Origin: Kitasatospora humi
GTDB taxonomy: Bacteria; Actinomycetota; Actinomycetes; Streptomycetales; Streptomycetaceae
Assembly: GCF_020907985.1 (NCBI RefSeq)
Contig: NZ_JAJJPA010000010.1
Location: 104,021 to 168,020, forward strand
Length of the DNA stretch: 64,000 bases
Direction: 5' to 3'
Shown: one piece after another, positions 1 to 8,613 of the stretch
Layout of the letters: each line of letters starts with the position of its first letter
Position numbering within the stretch: position 1 is the first letter of the stretch
The notes under the pieces: model-generated
Told to the model about the DNA's origin: nothing
Seen by the model: the letters and a program-made list of their open reading frames with translations, nothing else
The model's database searches: none
Program-made: the position numbers and the translations under genes

Positions 1-695
1 GACGTTCCATCCGGAACGGTCGGCGGGCCGCCGCGCGCCGACGGTGTTTCACGTGAAACACCGTCCTCGGCGCCGCCGCGCAGGTGGCGCACCAGCGGCA
101 GCAGCTTGGCCCGACCCCGGGCGCAGCGGCTCTTGACGGTGCCGACCGGCACCCCCAGCAGCTCGGCGGCCTCCGCGACCGGATAGCCCTGCATGTCGAC
201 CAGGACCAGTGCGGCCCGCTGCTCGGCCGGCAGCTCCGCCAGCGCCGCCCCCAGTTCGCGGCGCAGCTCGTGACGGAGCACCAGGGTCTCGGTGGCCTCG
301 GCCGCCGGCACCAGCGAGTCCAGCGGCGGTCGGTCGTCCGGGGCCTCCAGGGCGTCCAGCGATTTGGTGCGGCGGGCGGCTGCGCGGCGGGCCCGGTCCA
401 GGCACGCGTTGACCACGATGCGGTGCAGCCAGGTGGTGACGGCGGCTCGGCCCTGGAAGGTGTGTGCCGCGCGGAGTGCGGACACCAGGGCGTCCTGCAG
501 CGCGTCGGCGGCCTCCTCGCGGTCCCCCAGGGTGCGCAGCGCGATGGCCCACAGCCGGTCCCGGTGCCGCGCCACCAGTACGCCGAACGCCGCCTGGTCC
601 CCCGCGAGGTGGCGGGCCAGCAGCTCGGCGTCACCGAGCTCGGCGGACGGCGGGAGGTCGATCTCCTCGCGCTCGGGTCGCGCCGGTCCTGCCAT
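1..695 (-). CDS. sigM: ECF sigma factor SigM, 3' end cut by window edge
   Basis: An extracytoplasmic-function RNA polymerase sigma factor, complete at its N-terminus and running off the left edge. ATG at 695 opens MAGPARPEREEIDLPPS. Sigma region 2 is visible at about residues 25-95 (AFGVLVARHRDRLWAIALR, then DREEAADALQDALVSALR) and region 4 at about 145-200 (LPAEQRAALVLVDMQGYPV, then GTVKSRCARGRAKLLP). The gene lies 31 bp after the pseudokinase stop, on the same strand, giving the order DUF6049-murJ-pseudokinase-sigM known from mycobacteria, where sigM is followed by its anti-sigma factor and trxB/trxA; here those would lie outside the window. Codons 212-217 are formed by a parS site, so the tail past region 4 reads GVSRETP. 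The family is clear; the M assignment rests on synteny. Confidence 0.9.
   Translation of the reverse strand, partial: MAGPARPEREEIDLPPSAELGDAELLARHLAGDQAAFGVLVARHRDRLWAIALRTLGDREEAADALQDALVSALRAAHTFQGRAAVTTWLHRIVVNACLDRARRAAARRTKSLDALEAPDDRPPLDSLVPAAEATETLVLRHELRRELGAALAELPAEQRAALVLVDMQGYPVAEAAELLGVPVGTVKSRCARGRAKLLPLVRHLRGGAEDGVSRETPSARGGPPTVPDGT
40..65. promoter_or_regulatory. parS: parS site 1, inside sigM
   Basis: A perfect 26-bp palindrome whose core GTTTCACGTGAAAC occupies 46-59, identical to the Streptomyces ParB-binding consensus. It lies inside the sigM reading frame, downstream of the region 4 coding part. ParB loads here for segregation of the origin region. Confidence 0.93.
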
Positions 696-726
696 CCGCC
701 CTACCTTTCCGGGCCGGTCCGGCCGT

Positions 727-3063
727 TCAGCCGGTCACCTTGATCTCGGCCACCTGGCCGCGGTAACTGTCCCCATCCTTGGGGAGGCTGGTGAGCCAGA
801 TCAAGAGGTAGCGGGTGCGGACCGGGGTGGAGAGCGGGAACTTCGCGTCGCTGTCGGTGGCCTTCGCCAGGGGTGCCGCGAAGTCCTCGTAGCGGGTGGG
901 CGCCGTGGTGCCCGAGGTGTCCTTCGGCACCTGCAGCGAGACGCCGGTGGCGCCGCCGAGGAACTGCACCTCGACCGAGCTGACCGACTTGACGGCGCCC
1001 AGGTCGACCAGCAGTCCGTTGCCGTGGCCGATGGTGGGCAGGTCGTCGTGGTAACCCTCGGTCGTCCAGGCGGTTTGGGGGTTGCCGTCGTGACTCAGCG
1101 CCAGCTGGTTGGGGTGCGTCGGGGTGCCGCCGTACGGGTTGAACGAGGTGACGTCACTGATCGTCAGCGGGCCGACCGGTGGGGCGGCGCTGGTGGGTCC
1201 GTTGCTGGGCGGCTGGCTGCTCACCGTGCTGCCGAGCGTGGTGGGGCCGCTGCTGGTGCCGGTCGCGCCGAGGGTGCCGGCCAACTGCCAGGAGCCGTAG
1301 CCGATCGCCGCCAGCACCACCGCCGAGACGGCCCAGGTGAGCACCCGCTTGCCCCGCCGGGCGACCGGGCGCGGTGCCGGGTGGCCGGGGACGGCGTCCG
1401 GCGCCGGTCGCATCGGGGCGGGTCGGACCGGGGCGGGCCGGACCGGGCCACCGGGGGCGGGGCGCGGCTGCCGGGTGCGGGGCGCGCCGGCGGGTGCGGC
1501 CGGCGTCCGGCCGACGGTCTGGCCGGGCGGGTAGCGGTGCGCGGAGCGGTCGCCGCTGTTCGGTCCGCCCTCCGGCTGGTGGATCTTGGGCAGCGCGGCG
1601 ATCGCCTTGGCCAGGGCGGCCGGGGTGGTGATCGGAGCCTGCGGGCCGGTGCCGGGGGTGCAGAGGATCCGGGCGGCCAGGGCGCAGAGAGTGGGCGGTG
1701 CGTCGGGGCGCAGCACCTCGGGCGCGGGCACGCCGTCGGGCAGGCCGCGCAGCTGGTAGCGGTCCTCGGGCTGCGGCCAGCGGTGGGTGAGGGCCGCGTA
1801 GAGCAGGGTGCCGATGGCCCTGGTGTCGGCCAGCTCGGCGGCCGCCCGGTCCTCGGGTGCGGACAGGCCGCGCAGGGCGGCGTCCACCGCCACGCCGTTG
1901 ATCCGGTACTGGCCGGTGTCGGTGCGCAGCACGGCGCGCGGGGTGAGCCGCAGGTGCGAGCGACCGCCGCGGTGGGCGGCGGCGATCGCGTCGGTGACCT
2001 GGCGGGCCATCTGGTAGGCCTCGTGCGGCGCCAGCGGGCCGGCGGCCAGCATGGTGGCGAGGTCGGTGGCGTCCGGGAGCCACTCCCGGATCACGTAGAC
2101 CAGTTCGCCCTCCCGGACCGCGTCGAGCACCTGGACGAAGCGCGGGTCACCGAGCAGGGCGGCCGAGCGGGCGGCGGCCAGCACCGCGTCGGCCCGGCGG
2201 CTGCCCGCGGCGATCAGGTGCACGCCGACCGCGCGGCGCAGCATCTCGTCGACGGCGCGCCAACTGCTGAAGGCCGCCGACTGGGTGATGCACTCCTCCA
2301 GCCGGTACCGCCCGGCGATCCGGTCGCCGCTCTGCCGCACCGGCGCCGGCAACTGCTCGGGCAGCGCGTCGTCCGTCGCCGGCGGGGTGCCCGGCGCGGC
2401 CGACGGCGCCCCGGACGCCGACGGCTTCCCGGGCGCTGACGGCTCGTCGGTGCTCCTGGGCGGCACGGCCGCGGGTGCGGCGGGCCCGGGAGCCGCGGCG
2501 GGCTCAGAAGCGGCGCTGGGGGCCGTCCCGGCGGTCTTGGGGCCCGCGGGCTGGGCGAGCTCGGCGGCGATCTCGGTGGCCGAGAGCGGTGCGGTGATCT
2601 CACCGGTGGCCTCGACGGCCCGTTCCACCGACCGCTCCGCGGCCCGTTCGGCGGCGGTGCGGTTCTGCGGGCGCACCGGTGGCTTGGACGCCGCGCCGCC
2701 CGGTCCGGCGGCCCTGGACTTGCCCGCCGCCGTGCCGGCCGCCGCGGCCGTCTTGGTGGGTGCCTTCGCGGGCGCCTTGCCCGGGCTCCGGCCCGCCGCC
2801 GGGTGGCCCGGCGTCCTGAGGGAGCTCCTGGTGCCGGTCCTGGCCCGCGCCTTGGCGCCGGGCAGCGGCATGGTGAGCTCCGCCGTGGCCTCCGCGATCG
2901 GCAGCGGCACGGTCCGGTCGGTGGAGGGATCCGCGGCGGGCAGCGGCATGGTCAGGTCGGCCACTGCCTCGGCGGTCGGCAGCGGTGCCGTGATCTCACC
3001 GGTGGCCTCGGCAGTTGACATGTCGACGGCCGCCTCGGTGCGATCCGTGGTGCGATCAGCCAC
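727..3063 (-). CDS. Membrane pseudokinase with extracellular discoidin-like domain (MviN partner)
   Basis: A 778-residue protein related to the C-terminal half of mycobacterial MviN. The N-terminal 240 residues are Ala/Pro-rich with repeated AEATGEITAPLP-like blocks. A protein-kinase fold spans about 250-490 (from RIAGRYRLEECI) but is catalytically dead: the VAIK lysine is absent (RRAVGVHLI), the HRD loop reads RSHLRLTPRAVL and the DFG is lost (INGVAVDAAL). A membrane segment at about 575-597 (WAVSAVVLAAIGYGSWQLAG) leads to a discoidin/CBM-like outer domain (about 640-778). The GTG at 3063 is chosen for the GGGGAGG 10 nt upstream; a longer reading back to 3225 lacks support. It sits between murJ and sigM. 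In Mycobacterium the phosphorylated pseudokinase part of MviN recruits FhaA to restrain peptidoglycan synthesis; a similar role is inferred. Confidence 0.88.
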   Translation of the reverse strand: MADRTTDRTEAAVDMSTAEATGEITAPLPTAEAVADLTMPLPAADPSTDRTVPLPIAEATAELTMPLPGAKARARTGTRSSLRTPGHPAAGRSPGKAPAKAPTKTAAAAGTAAGKSRAAGPGGAASKPPVRPQNRTAAERAAERSVERAVEATGEITAPLSATEIAAELAQPAGPKTAGTAPSAASEPAAAPGPAAPAAVPPRSTDEPSAPGKPSASGAPSAAPGTPPATDDALPEQLPAPVRQSGDRIAGRYRLEECITQSAAFSSWRAVDEMLRRAVGVHLIAAGSRRADAVLAAARSAALLGDPRFVQVLDAVREGELVYVIREWLPDATDLATMLAAGPLAPHEAYQMARQVTDAIAAAHRGGRSHLRLTPRAVLRTDTGQYRINGVAVDAALRGLSAPEDRAAAELADTRAIGTLLYAALTHRWPQPEDRYQLRGLPDGVPAPEVLRPDAPPTLCALAARILCTPGTGPQAPITTPAALAKAIAALPKIHQPEGGPNSGDRSAHRYPPGQTVGRTPAAPAGAPRTRQPRPAPGGPVRPAPVRPAPMRPAPDAVPGHPAPRPVARRGKRVLTWAVSAVVLAAIGYGSWQLAGTLGATGTSSGPTTLGSTVSSQPPSNGPTSAAPPVGPLTISDVTSFNPYGGTPTHPNQLALSHDGNPQTAWTTEGYHDDLPTIGHGNGLLVDLGAVKSVSSVEVQFLGGATGVSLQVPKDTSGTTAPTRYEDFAAPLAKATDSDAKFPLSTPVRTRYLLIWLTSLPKDGDSYRGQVAEIKVTG

Positions 3064-3277
3064 CGTCGTCCAGCCTCCCCTTGTAGCGCCCGGTACGGCG
3101 CCCTCGCCGTGCTGCCTCGGGAGGAGGACAGGCGAGGACCCGGGGCCGCGGCGACCGCGGTCCCAGTCGTTCGAAGACAATTGTGCCCACTCTTCCCACC
3201 GGAGTACGACCGCTGATGCGGCCATCCGGTTCCGTCCGCCCCCACACTGGTCGGTCGGTGGACAAACTGAGAGGCGG

Positions 3278-5839
3278 TCAGCGGCCGAGTCGGCCGCGGA
3301 CCATGCCGATCATCGCGTTCAGCTCCTCGATCCGCATCCGGCGGGCCAGCACGACGAAGAGCGCCGACTGCGCGGCGCCCGCCAACAGCACCGCGACCAC
3401 GTTGCCCAGCCATCCGGAGAGCACGCTACCGAGCGCCAGCGCGAGCAGGAAACCGACCGCACCGGCCGGCAGGCAGGCGATCACCAACCGGACGTAGGTC
3501 TTGGTGATCCGCGGGGTGTCCAGTCCGCCGATCCGCCGCTTCAGCTTGGGCACCGCCACCGCGACGCCGACCACGTAAGCGGCGCCGTAGCCGAGCGCCA
3601 TCCCGGTGACCGCCCACTGGGCCGGCAGCAGCAGGTAGCAGAGCAGCGCGGTGCCGGCCTGGGTGACGGCCACCCAGACGGTGTTGGAGAACGGCGTGCG
3701 GGTGTCCTCGTAGGCGTAGAAGCCGCGCAGCAGCACGTACTGCACCGAGTAGGGGATCAGACCGAGCGCGAACGCGGAGAGCATGTAGCCGACCGCCGTG
3801 GTGCCGTGCGCGGCGCTGCCGCCGTTGCCCAGGCCGTAGATGGCGCCGCCGATCTGCGGGCCGAGCGCCAGGAAGAGGAACGCGGCCGGCACGATCGCCA
3901 CCGCCGAGGTGCGCAGCCCGTGGGAGAGGTCGTCGCGGACCGCGCCGTCGTCGCCGTCGGCGGCCGCCCGGGAGAGCCGGGGCAGCACGGCGCTCATCAC
4001 CGAGACGGTGATCACCGCCATCGGCAGCTGCCAGATCAGCAGCGCGTTGGAGTAGGCGGCCAGGCCCACGCCGAGGTAGCCGTGGTCGGCCGCGCGGCTG
4101 CCGGCGGCGGTGGCCAGCTGAGCGACCACCAGGTAGCCGGCCTGGTTGGCGAGCACGAAGAAGAAGGTCCACTTGGCCAGCCGCGCGGCCTTGCCCAGCC
4201 CGTGCCCGCGCCAGTCGAACCGGGGCCGGAACCGGAAGCCCGCCGAGCGCAGGTACGGCACCATGGCCAGCGCCTGGACGGCCAGCCCGAGCAGGGTGCC
4301 GGCGCCGAGCAGCCGCAGGCCCTCCGGGCTGACCGAATCGGGGGTGACCCGGCTGTTCTGGAAGGCCCCGAAGACCCACAGGTACATCGCGAAGGTGAAG
4401 ATCACCACCACGTTGTTGAGCACCGGGGTCCACATCATGGCGCCGAACCGGCCACGGGCGTTGAGGATCTGGCCCAGCACCACGTGGACGCCCATGAAGA
4501 AGATGGTCGGCAGGCAGTAGCGGGCCAGGGCGACCGTGGTGTCGGCGCCGGCCGTGCTGGACATCAGCGAGTGCGAGATCAGCTGCACCAGCAGCGGGGC
4601 GGCCAGCACGGCCACGAAGACCACCCCGGCCAGACCCGCCATCACCAGGGTGAGCAGGCGGTTGGCGTAGGCGGTGCCCCCGTCCTCGTCCTGCTTCATG
4701 CTGCGCACCAGCTGGGGCACGAAGACCGCGTTGAGGGCGCCGCCACCGATCAGGATGTAGAGCAGGGTGGGCAGGGTGTTGGCGGCCGAGTAGGAGTCGC
4801 CCATGGTGCCGACGCCGATCGCGGCCGCGATCACCATGGTGCGCAGGAAGCCGGTGGCGCGGGAGGCCAGGGTGCCGGCCGCCATGATCGCGCTGGAGCC
4901 CCGCAGGGTGGCGACCCGGTCCGGAGCCGCCGGGTGGGCCGTTGGGTCGAACCCGTCTTCCTCGGTGAGTTCCTCGGTGAGTTCCTCGGTGAAGTCCCCG
5001 GGGCGTCCGACGGGCGGTTCGGCGGCCGGCTCGTCGGGCGCGGCCGAGGGCGCCGCCGCCGGTGGCCGCGGGGGCATCGGCGGCACGGGAGGCGCGGCGG
5101 GTGCGGTCGGTGCGGTCGGCGCGGTCGGCGCGGGGGTCTCGGCCGGCCGGCGGGCCGCGGCCGCGGTCTCGGCCGGGCTGAGCGGCGGGTCGAACTCGAT
5201 CACCGGGACGAACGGCTCACCGGCGTCGGCTTCGGCCATCGCCCCGGGGGCCATCGCCCCGGCGGCCGTTGCCCCGGGGGTCTTCGCCCCGGGGGCCTTG
5301 GCCCCGGCAGCCGGGGCGAGCAGGGCGGCGTCGAAGGCGAGCGGCGGGGCGGCGTCGTCCGGGGCACCGGACCGTGCCGCCGCCTCCTCCTCCGGGTCGT
5401 CGTGCTCCAGGGCGTCCGACGCGGCCTCGGCCGCCGCCACCCGGGCCCGGGCGGCAGCGGCCAGCCGGGCCCAGCGGGAGACCGGCGCCGTCGGCTCCGG
5501 GCCGTCGGCCGGCCGGTCCGGCCCCCGGGCCGGTTCCCGTGCCGCAGCGGGCCGCTCGATGGCCTCGCCGCCCTCCCCCGCCGGCACCGCAGACGACTCG
5601 CGCACCGGCGCCGCGGCGGCCACCGCGTCGCTCCCGGTGGCTTCCCCGGCCGCTCCTGCCGCCGGTTCGGTCACCGTCCCGGCCGCCGCCCCTGCCGCGG
5701 GTTCGGTCGACCGCTCGTACGGGCCCGGCCCGGTGGCGGTCGCATACGGGTCGGCGGCGAACGGGTCCTTCGCGTAGGTCTCGTCGAGGTACCAGTCCGG
5801 CTCCTCGGCCAGCCGATCGTTGCCGCCGCGCTCGCTCAT
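3278..5839 (-). CDS. murJ: MurJ/MviN lipid II flippase
   Basis: A MOP-superfamily integral membrane protein of 853 residues that moves lipid II across the membrane for peptidoglycan synthesis. The membrane core begins near residue 311 (SSAIMAAGTLASRATGFLRT) and has about 14 helices. Typical MurJ features include the GGGALNAVFVPQL and LPMAVITVSVMSAVLPRLS segments. The roughly 310-residue N-terminus is a cytoplasmic low-complexity Ala/Pro/Glu tail, starting MSERGGNDRLAEEPDWYLDE and containing a triplicated EELTEE-type block near 4965-4995. Unlike mycobacterial MviN, the pseudokinase and outer domain are not fused; they are the next gene downstream, 214 bp away. The ATG at 5839 has a close GAGGT. 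Identity is secure; the exact start is slightly less so. Confidence 0.93.
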   Translation of the reverse strand: MSERGGNDRLAEEPDWYLDETYAKDPFAADPYATATGPGPYERSTEPAAGAAAGTVTEPAAGAAGEATGSDAVAAAAPVRESSAVPAGEGGEAIERPAAAREPARGPDRPADGPEPTAPVSRWARLAAAARARVAAAEAASDALEHDDPEEEAAARSGAPDDAAPPLAFDAALLAPAAGAKAPGAKTPGATAAGAMAPGAMAEADAGEPFVPVIEFDPPLSPAETAAAARRPAETPAPTAPTAPTAPAAPPVPPMPPRPPAAAPSAAPDEPAAEPPVGRPGDFTEELTEELTEEDGFDPTAHPAAPDRVATLRGSSAIMAAGTLASRATGFLRTMVIAAAIGVGTMGDSYSAANTLPTLLYILIGGGALNAVFVPQLVRSMKQDEDGGTAYANRLLTLVMAGLAGVVFVAVLAAPLLVQLISHSLMSSTAGADTTVALARYCLPTIFFMGVHVVLGQILNARGRFGAMMWTPVLNNVVVIFTFAMYLWVFGAFQNSRVTPDSVSPEGLRLLGAGTLLGLAVQALAMVPYLRSAGFRFRPRFDWRGHGLGKAARLAKWTFFFVLANQAGYLVVAQLATAAGSRAADHGYLGVGLAAYSNALLIWQLPMAVITVSVMSAVLPRLSRAAADGDDGAVRDDLSHGLRTSAVAIVPAAFLFLALGPQIGGAIYGLGNGGSAAHGTTAVGYMLSAFALGLIPYSVQYVLLRGFYAYEDTRTPFSNTVWVAVTQAGTALLCYLLLPAQWAVTGMALGYGAAYVVGVAVAVPKLKRRIGGLDTPRITKTYVRLVIACLPAGAVGFLLALALGSVLSGWLGNVVAVLLAGAAQSALFVVLARRMRIEELNAMIGMVRGRLGR

Positions 5840-5946
5840 GCCACCTCATCGCTGTCCGGGTCCGGCCTGAGCACCTACTGTCTCATCACCGCCGGTCCGA
5901 ACCCGGTTTTCAACGCAGCCGGCCGGGAGAACTCCCGTCGCCGGGA

Positions 5947-8367
5947 CTAGGAAGGCGCCACCGCGGGGTCGGTTGCCCGGTCCTCGCCGTCGGTCGGGGC
6001 CTCAGGGGCCTCAGGGGTCTCAGGGGCGCCGAGGGCACCAGGGGCCTGCGGGTCGACCTGAGCGCCCGCCGGATCGTCGGAGTCGGTCGCCGGGCCGTCG
6101 GGGTCGGCCAGCGGGGCGTCCGGGTCCGCCGGCGGCTCGTCACCGTGCTTGCGGCGCTTCAGGAAGATCCGCAGCCCGGCGGCCAGCACCAGCACCGTCC
6201 CGGCTCCGACCACCCACCAGACGCCGCTGGTCACCTGGGTGACGTTCACGGTGAAGGTCACCGGCTCGCCGTACGGCTGGCCGTTCGGTCCGGTCGTGTA
6301 CAGCCGGGCGGTCATCTGCACCGCGCCGTTGCCCAGGGCCTGCGCCTGGAACCGGGCCGAGGTGCTCTGCGCCGGGTCCAGCGTGATCGGCTGCCGGCTG
6401 GTCACCATGAGCCGGTTGGACTGCCCCGAGGTGAGCCGCAGCTCCAGGTTGGTCACGCCCTGCTGGAGCTCGTTGCGGACGCTCACCTGGAGCACCCCGG
6501 AGTCGCCCGCGAGCGTGATGGTCTTGCTCTTGTCGGGGATCCGCACCGCGTTGTGCAGGTGGCCCAGGTAGTTCTGGGCGTTCTCCAGGTAGCCCGACGC
6601 GGCCGACTTGTCGCCCCGCCACTGGGTGGAGGTCGCCCGCTCCAGCGCCGCGGCGAACGGCGCGCTCACCCGCTCCTGGTTGGTCAGGATCTGCAGCAGC
6701 AGTTGCTCCTGCTGCTGGGTCGTGCCGATCCGGTCGAAGGTGTCGGCGGGCAGTTCGCTGCCCCGCAGGTCGGCCGGGTAGGCGTCGGGGCCGGCCACGC
6801 CGGTGTCGGCGTCGGCGTCCGGCGCGGCGGTCGCCACCGCGGTGTAGGAGGCCGGGCTGATCCAGTGGCCGTCGCCGGCGGCCTTCAGCGAGGCCTTCAG
6901 CACGTCGGCGGTGTCCGCGGTCAGGTCGCGCGGCGGCATCACCAGCAGGGTCCGCTGGACGGACGCGCGCTGCTGCTGGATCGCCAGGGTCTCGGCCAGG
7001 AAGCGCTGCCGGGCCTGGGTCTTGGCTTCGGGAGTCTTCAGGTCGGACCGGAACAGGCCGGCGATGGTGTCGTCGGCGACCACCGCGGTCTGGTTCTGGC
7101 CGATCGGCCGGGCCGCGTTCGGGCTGTAGTTGAGGTGGTCCGGCAGGCTGGCGCTGTCCACCAGTACCTGGGTGGCGCCCAGTTGCTGGGTCGTCCGGGC
7201 GGTCTGGGGGTCCAGGTAGCCCTGGTAGGGCCAGGCCACGGTGTCCAGCGAGTCCACCGGCAGCCGGCCGTCGACGGTCAGCTTGCCGGCGGTGCGGGCG
7301 GTGGTCAGGAAGGTGCCCGGATCGGGCAGCGCGCCGCCGACGTGCGCGATCGAGGCCAGGTCCGGGTCGCCGTAGGGCAGCGCGATCACCTGGTCGTTCG
7401 GCTTGACGACCGCCGCGCGCAGCTTGTTCAGCCAGTCGGTGGCCACGGCGGTGCCGGTGCCCGGCACGGTGTTGCTCTCGGTCGCCGGCTCCCCGGAGTG
7501 GCCGGGCTGCTGCACCCGGTACGGCTTGGTCATCGCCTGCACCGCGTCCAGCAGGTCGGGATCGATCACCCAGGTGAGGCTGGGGATGTCCTGCCCGTCG
7601 GCGAGCAGCCGGCCGAGCCGGCCGTTCGGGCCGAGGTCGGTGGCCAGGGTGTCGTCGCGCAGCACCGGCTGGTCGCTGTCCTGGACGGTCTGCGGGACCA
7701 GCTCGGGTGCGTGGGTGAGCGGCCACAGGGTGGCCACCTGCAGCGGCTTGTCGTCGCCCGGGGTCGGGTAGTACGACAGCGTGGTGCGGCCGATGCCCAC
7801 CTGGTGCGGGCTGTCGTCCTCGGCGGTGCCGGCCTCGACGTCCACGGCCAGCTCGTAGAAGCCGTTCTGACCCGGCTTCAGCTCGGCCAGCGTGGTGGGC
7901 AGGTGGAACGGCGCGCTGCCGCCGGGTGCCAGGTCGGAGAGCTGCTGCACCGGGGCGGGCAGCGGGCTGCCGTCCTGGTAGACCGGATCGGTCCGGGAGA
8001 GCATCGCCGCGATGTCACCGCGCAGTTGCAGCGGCTGGCTGCCGCGCCCCAGGGTCAGGCCGATCTTCGGGGCCTTCAGCGCGGTCGGACCGGGATTGCT
8101 GACCGTGCCGTAGACGTCCAGCTTGCCGTCGGGGGTCTGCTGCACATCGGTGATCGTCACGGTGGCCGGGTAGTCGGGGGAGGCGGCGACGGCCGGCGGG
8201 GCGGCGGTGACGCCGATCAGTGCCAGCGCGCCGCCCAGCAGGGCGGCCGTCCGGCCGGCCCGCGGCTGGGGGGCCGGCCCGGCCGTCCCCAGTCTCCGGC
8301 TGGGGCCACGTCGGCGGCCCCGGCGCGCGCCGCGGGTACCCTCGGAGTGCCGTGCTGGCTCGCCCAC
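5947..8367 (-). CDS. DUF6049-family exported membrane-anchored protein
   Basis: An exported protein of about 806 residues matching the family found directly before murJ in actinomycetes (Rv3909 in M. tuberculosis). A signal peptide is visible (AALLGGALALIGVTAA, then AVAASPDYP). A long extracytoplasmic part starts VTITDVQQTPDGKLDVYGTV, a C-terminal helix reads VVGAGTVLVLAAGLRIFL, and the tail KRRKHGDEPPADPDAPLAD is basic and then acidic. The GTG at 8367 is chosen because GCGAGGACG lies 8 nt upstream; an in-frame ATG at 8490 has no ribosome site. It is 107 bp before murJ, probably in the same transcript, and diverges from cca across a short region. No catalytic motif is recognised; linkage to MurJ suggests an envelope role. 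Confidence 0.82.
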   Translation of the reverse strand: MGEPARHSEGTRGARRGRRRGPSRRLGTAGPAPQPRAGRTAALLGGALALIGVTAAPPAVAASPDYPATVTITDVQQTPDGKLDVYGTVSNPGPTALKAPKIGLTLGRGSQPLQLRGDIAAMLSRTDPVYQDGSPLPAPVQQLSDLAPGGSAPFHLPTTLAELKPGQNGFYELAVDVEAGTAEDDSPHQVGIGRTTLSYYPTPGDDKPLQVATLWPLTHAPELVPQTVQDSDQPVLRDDTLATDLGPNGRLGRLLADGQDIPSLTWVIDPDLLDAVQAMTKPYRVQQPGHSGEPATESNTVPGTGTAVATDWLNKLRAAVVKPNDQVIALPYGDPDLASIAHVGGALPDPGTFLTTARTAGKLTVDGRLPVDSLDTVAWPYQGYLDPQTARTTQQLGATQVLVDSASLPDHLNYSPNAARPIGQNQTAVVADDTIAGLFRSDLKTPEAKTQARQRFLAETLAIQQQRASVQRTLLVMPPRDLTADTADVLKASLKAAGDGHWISPASYTAVATAAPDADADTGVAGPDAYPADLRGSELPADTFDRIGTTQQQEQLLLQILTNQERVSAPFAAALERATSTQWRGDKSAASGYLENAQNYLGHLHNAVRIPDKSKTITLAGDSGVLQVSVRNELQQGVTNLELRLTSGQSNRLMVTSRQPITLDPAQSTSARFQAQALGNGAVQMTARLYTTGPNGQPYGEPVTFTVNVTQVTSGVWWVVGAGTVLVLAAGLRIFLKRRKHGDEPPADPDAPLADPDGPATDSDDPAGAQVDPQAPGALGAPETPEAPEAPTDGEDRATDPAVAPS

Positions 8368-8613
8368 GCGCTTCGTCCTCGCCGTTCTGGATCGCCGTCG
8401 TCTTCGCTGCTGATCGCCGTGCCGTCGTGCTGCCCGGTGTGCGTCCACCCACAAGCGACGCGTCGCGCCGCTTCGCGGGTTCCCCGGCATGGTAACGACG
8501 CTGCCCGGGTCCCGGTGTTGCGGGCTGGGCGAAGCGGGCGTCGCCGGGAGCGCGCGGGCGCCCGGAAAAAGGCGCGAGCGACGGGTGGACGCGGCCACGT
8601 ACCCTTGTGTGCC

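Noticed and set aside
2285..5950. Very long plus-strand open frame opposite murJ and the pseudokinase
   Set aside because: High GC suppresses stops in antisense frames. The product is Arg/Gly/His-rich without domains, while the minus strand holds clear families.
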